DNA of 64,000 nucleotides from Halobaculum halobium. Lineage in GTDB: Archaea; Halobacteriota; Halobacteria; Halobacteriales; Haloferacaceae. Both the position numbers and the translations under genes were made by a program. Below are positions 63,236 through 64,000 of the stretch, in pieces. Under the pieces are notes generated by a model. The model was not told the DNA's origin, made no database searches, and saw only the letters and a list, made by a program, of their open reading frames with translations. Location: contig NZ_CP126158.1 of the NCBI RefSeq assembly GCF_030127145.1, positions 2,764,451-2,828,450 of the forward strand, written 5' to 3'. Each line of letters begins with the position of its first letter. The stretch's first letter is position 1.

Positions 63236-63908
63236 GTGCTCGAAGTGGTGGGCGTGACCGTCGCCTGTTACACCCGCGTTTCCACCGCGAAGCAGAACCT
63301 CGAACGGCAGTTGACTTCGACGAAGCAGTACGCCGAGGACACCCTCGGCGCGTCGCTCGCCGAGATCGAGGTCTACCGCGACAAGTCGAGTGGCACCAAC
63401 ACCGCCCGCGACGCCTACCAGCGGCTCATGTCCGACGCGGAGGCCGGCGAGATCGACGCCGTCGTTGCGCACGAGGTCTCGCGCGTCGCCCGCTCCATCA
63501 CCGACCTGGAGCGCACCGCCGAGCGGCTGCGAGAGCTGGCGTCGAGCTGCACATCGTCTCCGAGTCGCTGGTGATGAAGCCCGACGAGGAAGATCCGTAC
63601 CAGCGCGCGCTCTTTCAGATGCTCGGTGTGTTCGGCGAGTTGAAGCGCGGATCAAGCGTCAGAACATCCGCGAGGGGATCGCGGCGCGCCAGGACTCCGA
63701 TGAGTATCGGCACGGTCCCGCGCCGCTGGGGTTCGAGAAGGACGACGGTCGGCTCGTCGAGGGCAGCGACTACCACCGCGTCGTTACCGTGCTGGAGCAG
63801 GTCGCCGCCGACGAGATGAGCCAGCGCGCGGCGGCGCAGGAACTCGATGCCGGTCGGAAGACGGTCCGGCGGGCGGTGAACGAGCGCGCAGAACTGTACG
63901 GGTTGTAG
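63236..63908 (+). pseudogene. serine recombinase, frameshifted twice (copy 3)
   Basis: Single G deletions at about 63535 and 63642 break the frame in the middle. The catalytic serine region and the helix-turn-helix are unchanged. Copies 1 and 2 are intact. Confidence 0.75.
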
Positions 63909-63909
63909 C

Positions 63910-64000
63910 CTACTGCCGCCGACCGTATGACATTCCGAGGCGCCACATCAGCGGGACTGCGATCATCGGGATGAACGCCGCCGTGTTCGTTGGCTGGAGC
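63910..64000 (-). CDS. small two-span membrane protein, partial (copy 3)
   Basis: 3' part of the counterpart of 19926-20123; the start lies beyond the window. Confidence 0.5.
   Translation of the reverse strand, partial: LQPTNTAAFIPMIAVPLMWRLGMSYGRRQ

Larger units (their letters stand above)
46403..64000 (+). mobile_element. provirus copy 3 (cut by window end)
   Basis: Starts at the third core and reaches the equivalent of about position 20016 of copy 1. The right 1.8 kb has an unusual density of single-base deletions. Confidence 0.92.

Noticed and set aside
2410..64000. CRISPR array or rRNA genes
   Set aside because: The only large repeats are the 22-kb units; no short regularly spaced repeats and no rRNA-like sequence were seen.

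Overview
The window is haloarchaeal DNA. It is GC-rich, the proteins are acidic, genes overlap by ATGA/GTGA, and the chromosomal flank encodes a SAMP1-type ubiquitin-like modifier ending in Gly-Gly. Positions 1-2422 are host chromosome: two TrkA/RCK-type potassium-channel-like genes, both frameshifted in this sequence, then samp1, then an intact tRNA-Val(GAC).

Everything from the 3' end of that tRNA to the end of the window is one provirus of about 22 kb, present two full times and a third time in part, head to tail: 2410-24302, 24303-46402 and 46403-64000 (cut by the window edge). Each unit starts with the same 13-bp core, the 3' end of the tRNA gene, and ends with a tyrosine integrase whose stop codon is 8 nt from the next core. 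The copies are nearly identical. They differ by single-base deletions, mostly in G or C runs, and by one insertion-rich scrambled block of about 1 kb in copy 2 (36291-37350). That block looks like uncorrected long-read sequence rather than biology.

Layout of one unit (copy 1 coordinates): 2487-5819, small zinc-finger proteins, a SWIM-finger protein, an RHH regulator and a solo cytosine-5 DNA methyltransferase. 5919-10070, small membrane and zinc proteins, a 343-aa Cys/His protein and acidic membrane proteins. 10067-16462, the virion module: an A32/HerA-type packaging ATPase, a hydrophobic 97-aa protein, two adjacent capsid-sized proteins (159 and 244 aa), several single-span membrane proteins, and a beta-helix spike candidate. 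16560-18985, an AT-rich cargo island with an O-antigen-ligase/polymerase-like membrane protein and a GT-C glycosyltransferase, separated by a 125-bp MITE with an 8-bp target duplication. 19250-24294, a serine recombinase, small membrane proteins, a divergent pair of RHH regulators with shared operator-like repeats, a winged-helix protein, a zinc-finger/PCNA fusion and the integrase.

No tailed-virus hallmark (terminase, portal, HK97 capsid, tape measure) is visible. Packaging ATPase, two small capsid proteins, many membrane proteins and a spike fit a tailless icosahedral virus with an inner membrane (Sphaerolipoviridae/Simuloviridae, Halopanivirales). Capsid assignments rest on gene order, size and composition, not on a database match. 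The most notable points are the tandem array, the zinc-finger/PCNA fusion in an integrating virus of this kind, the surface-glycan cargo, and the operator cluster that may be its lysogeny switch.
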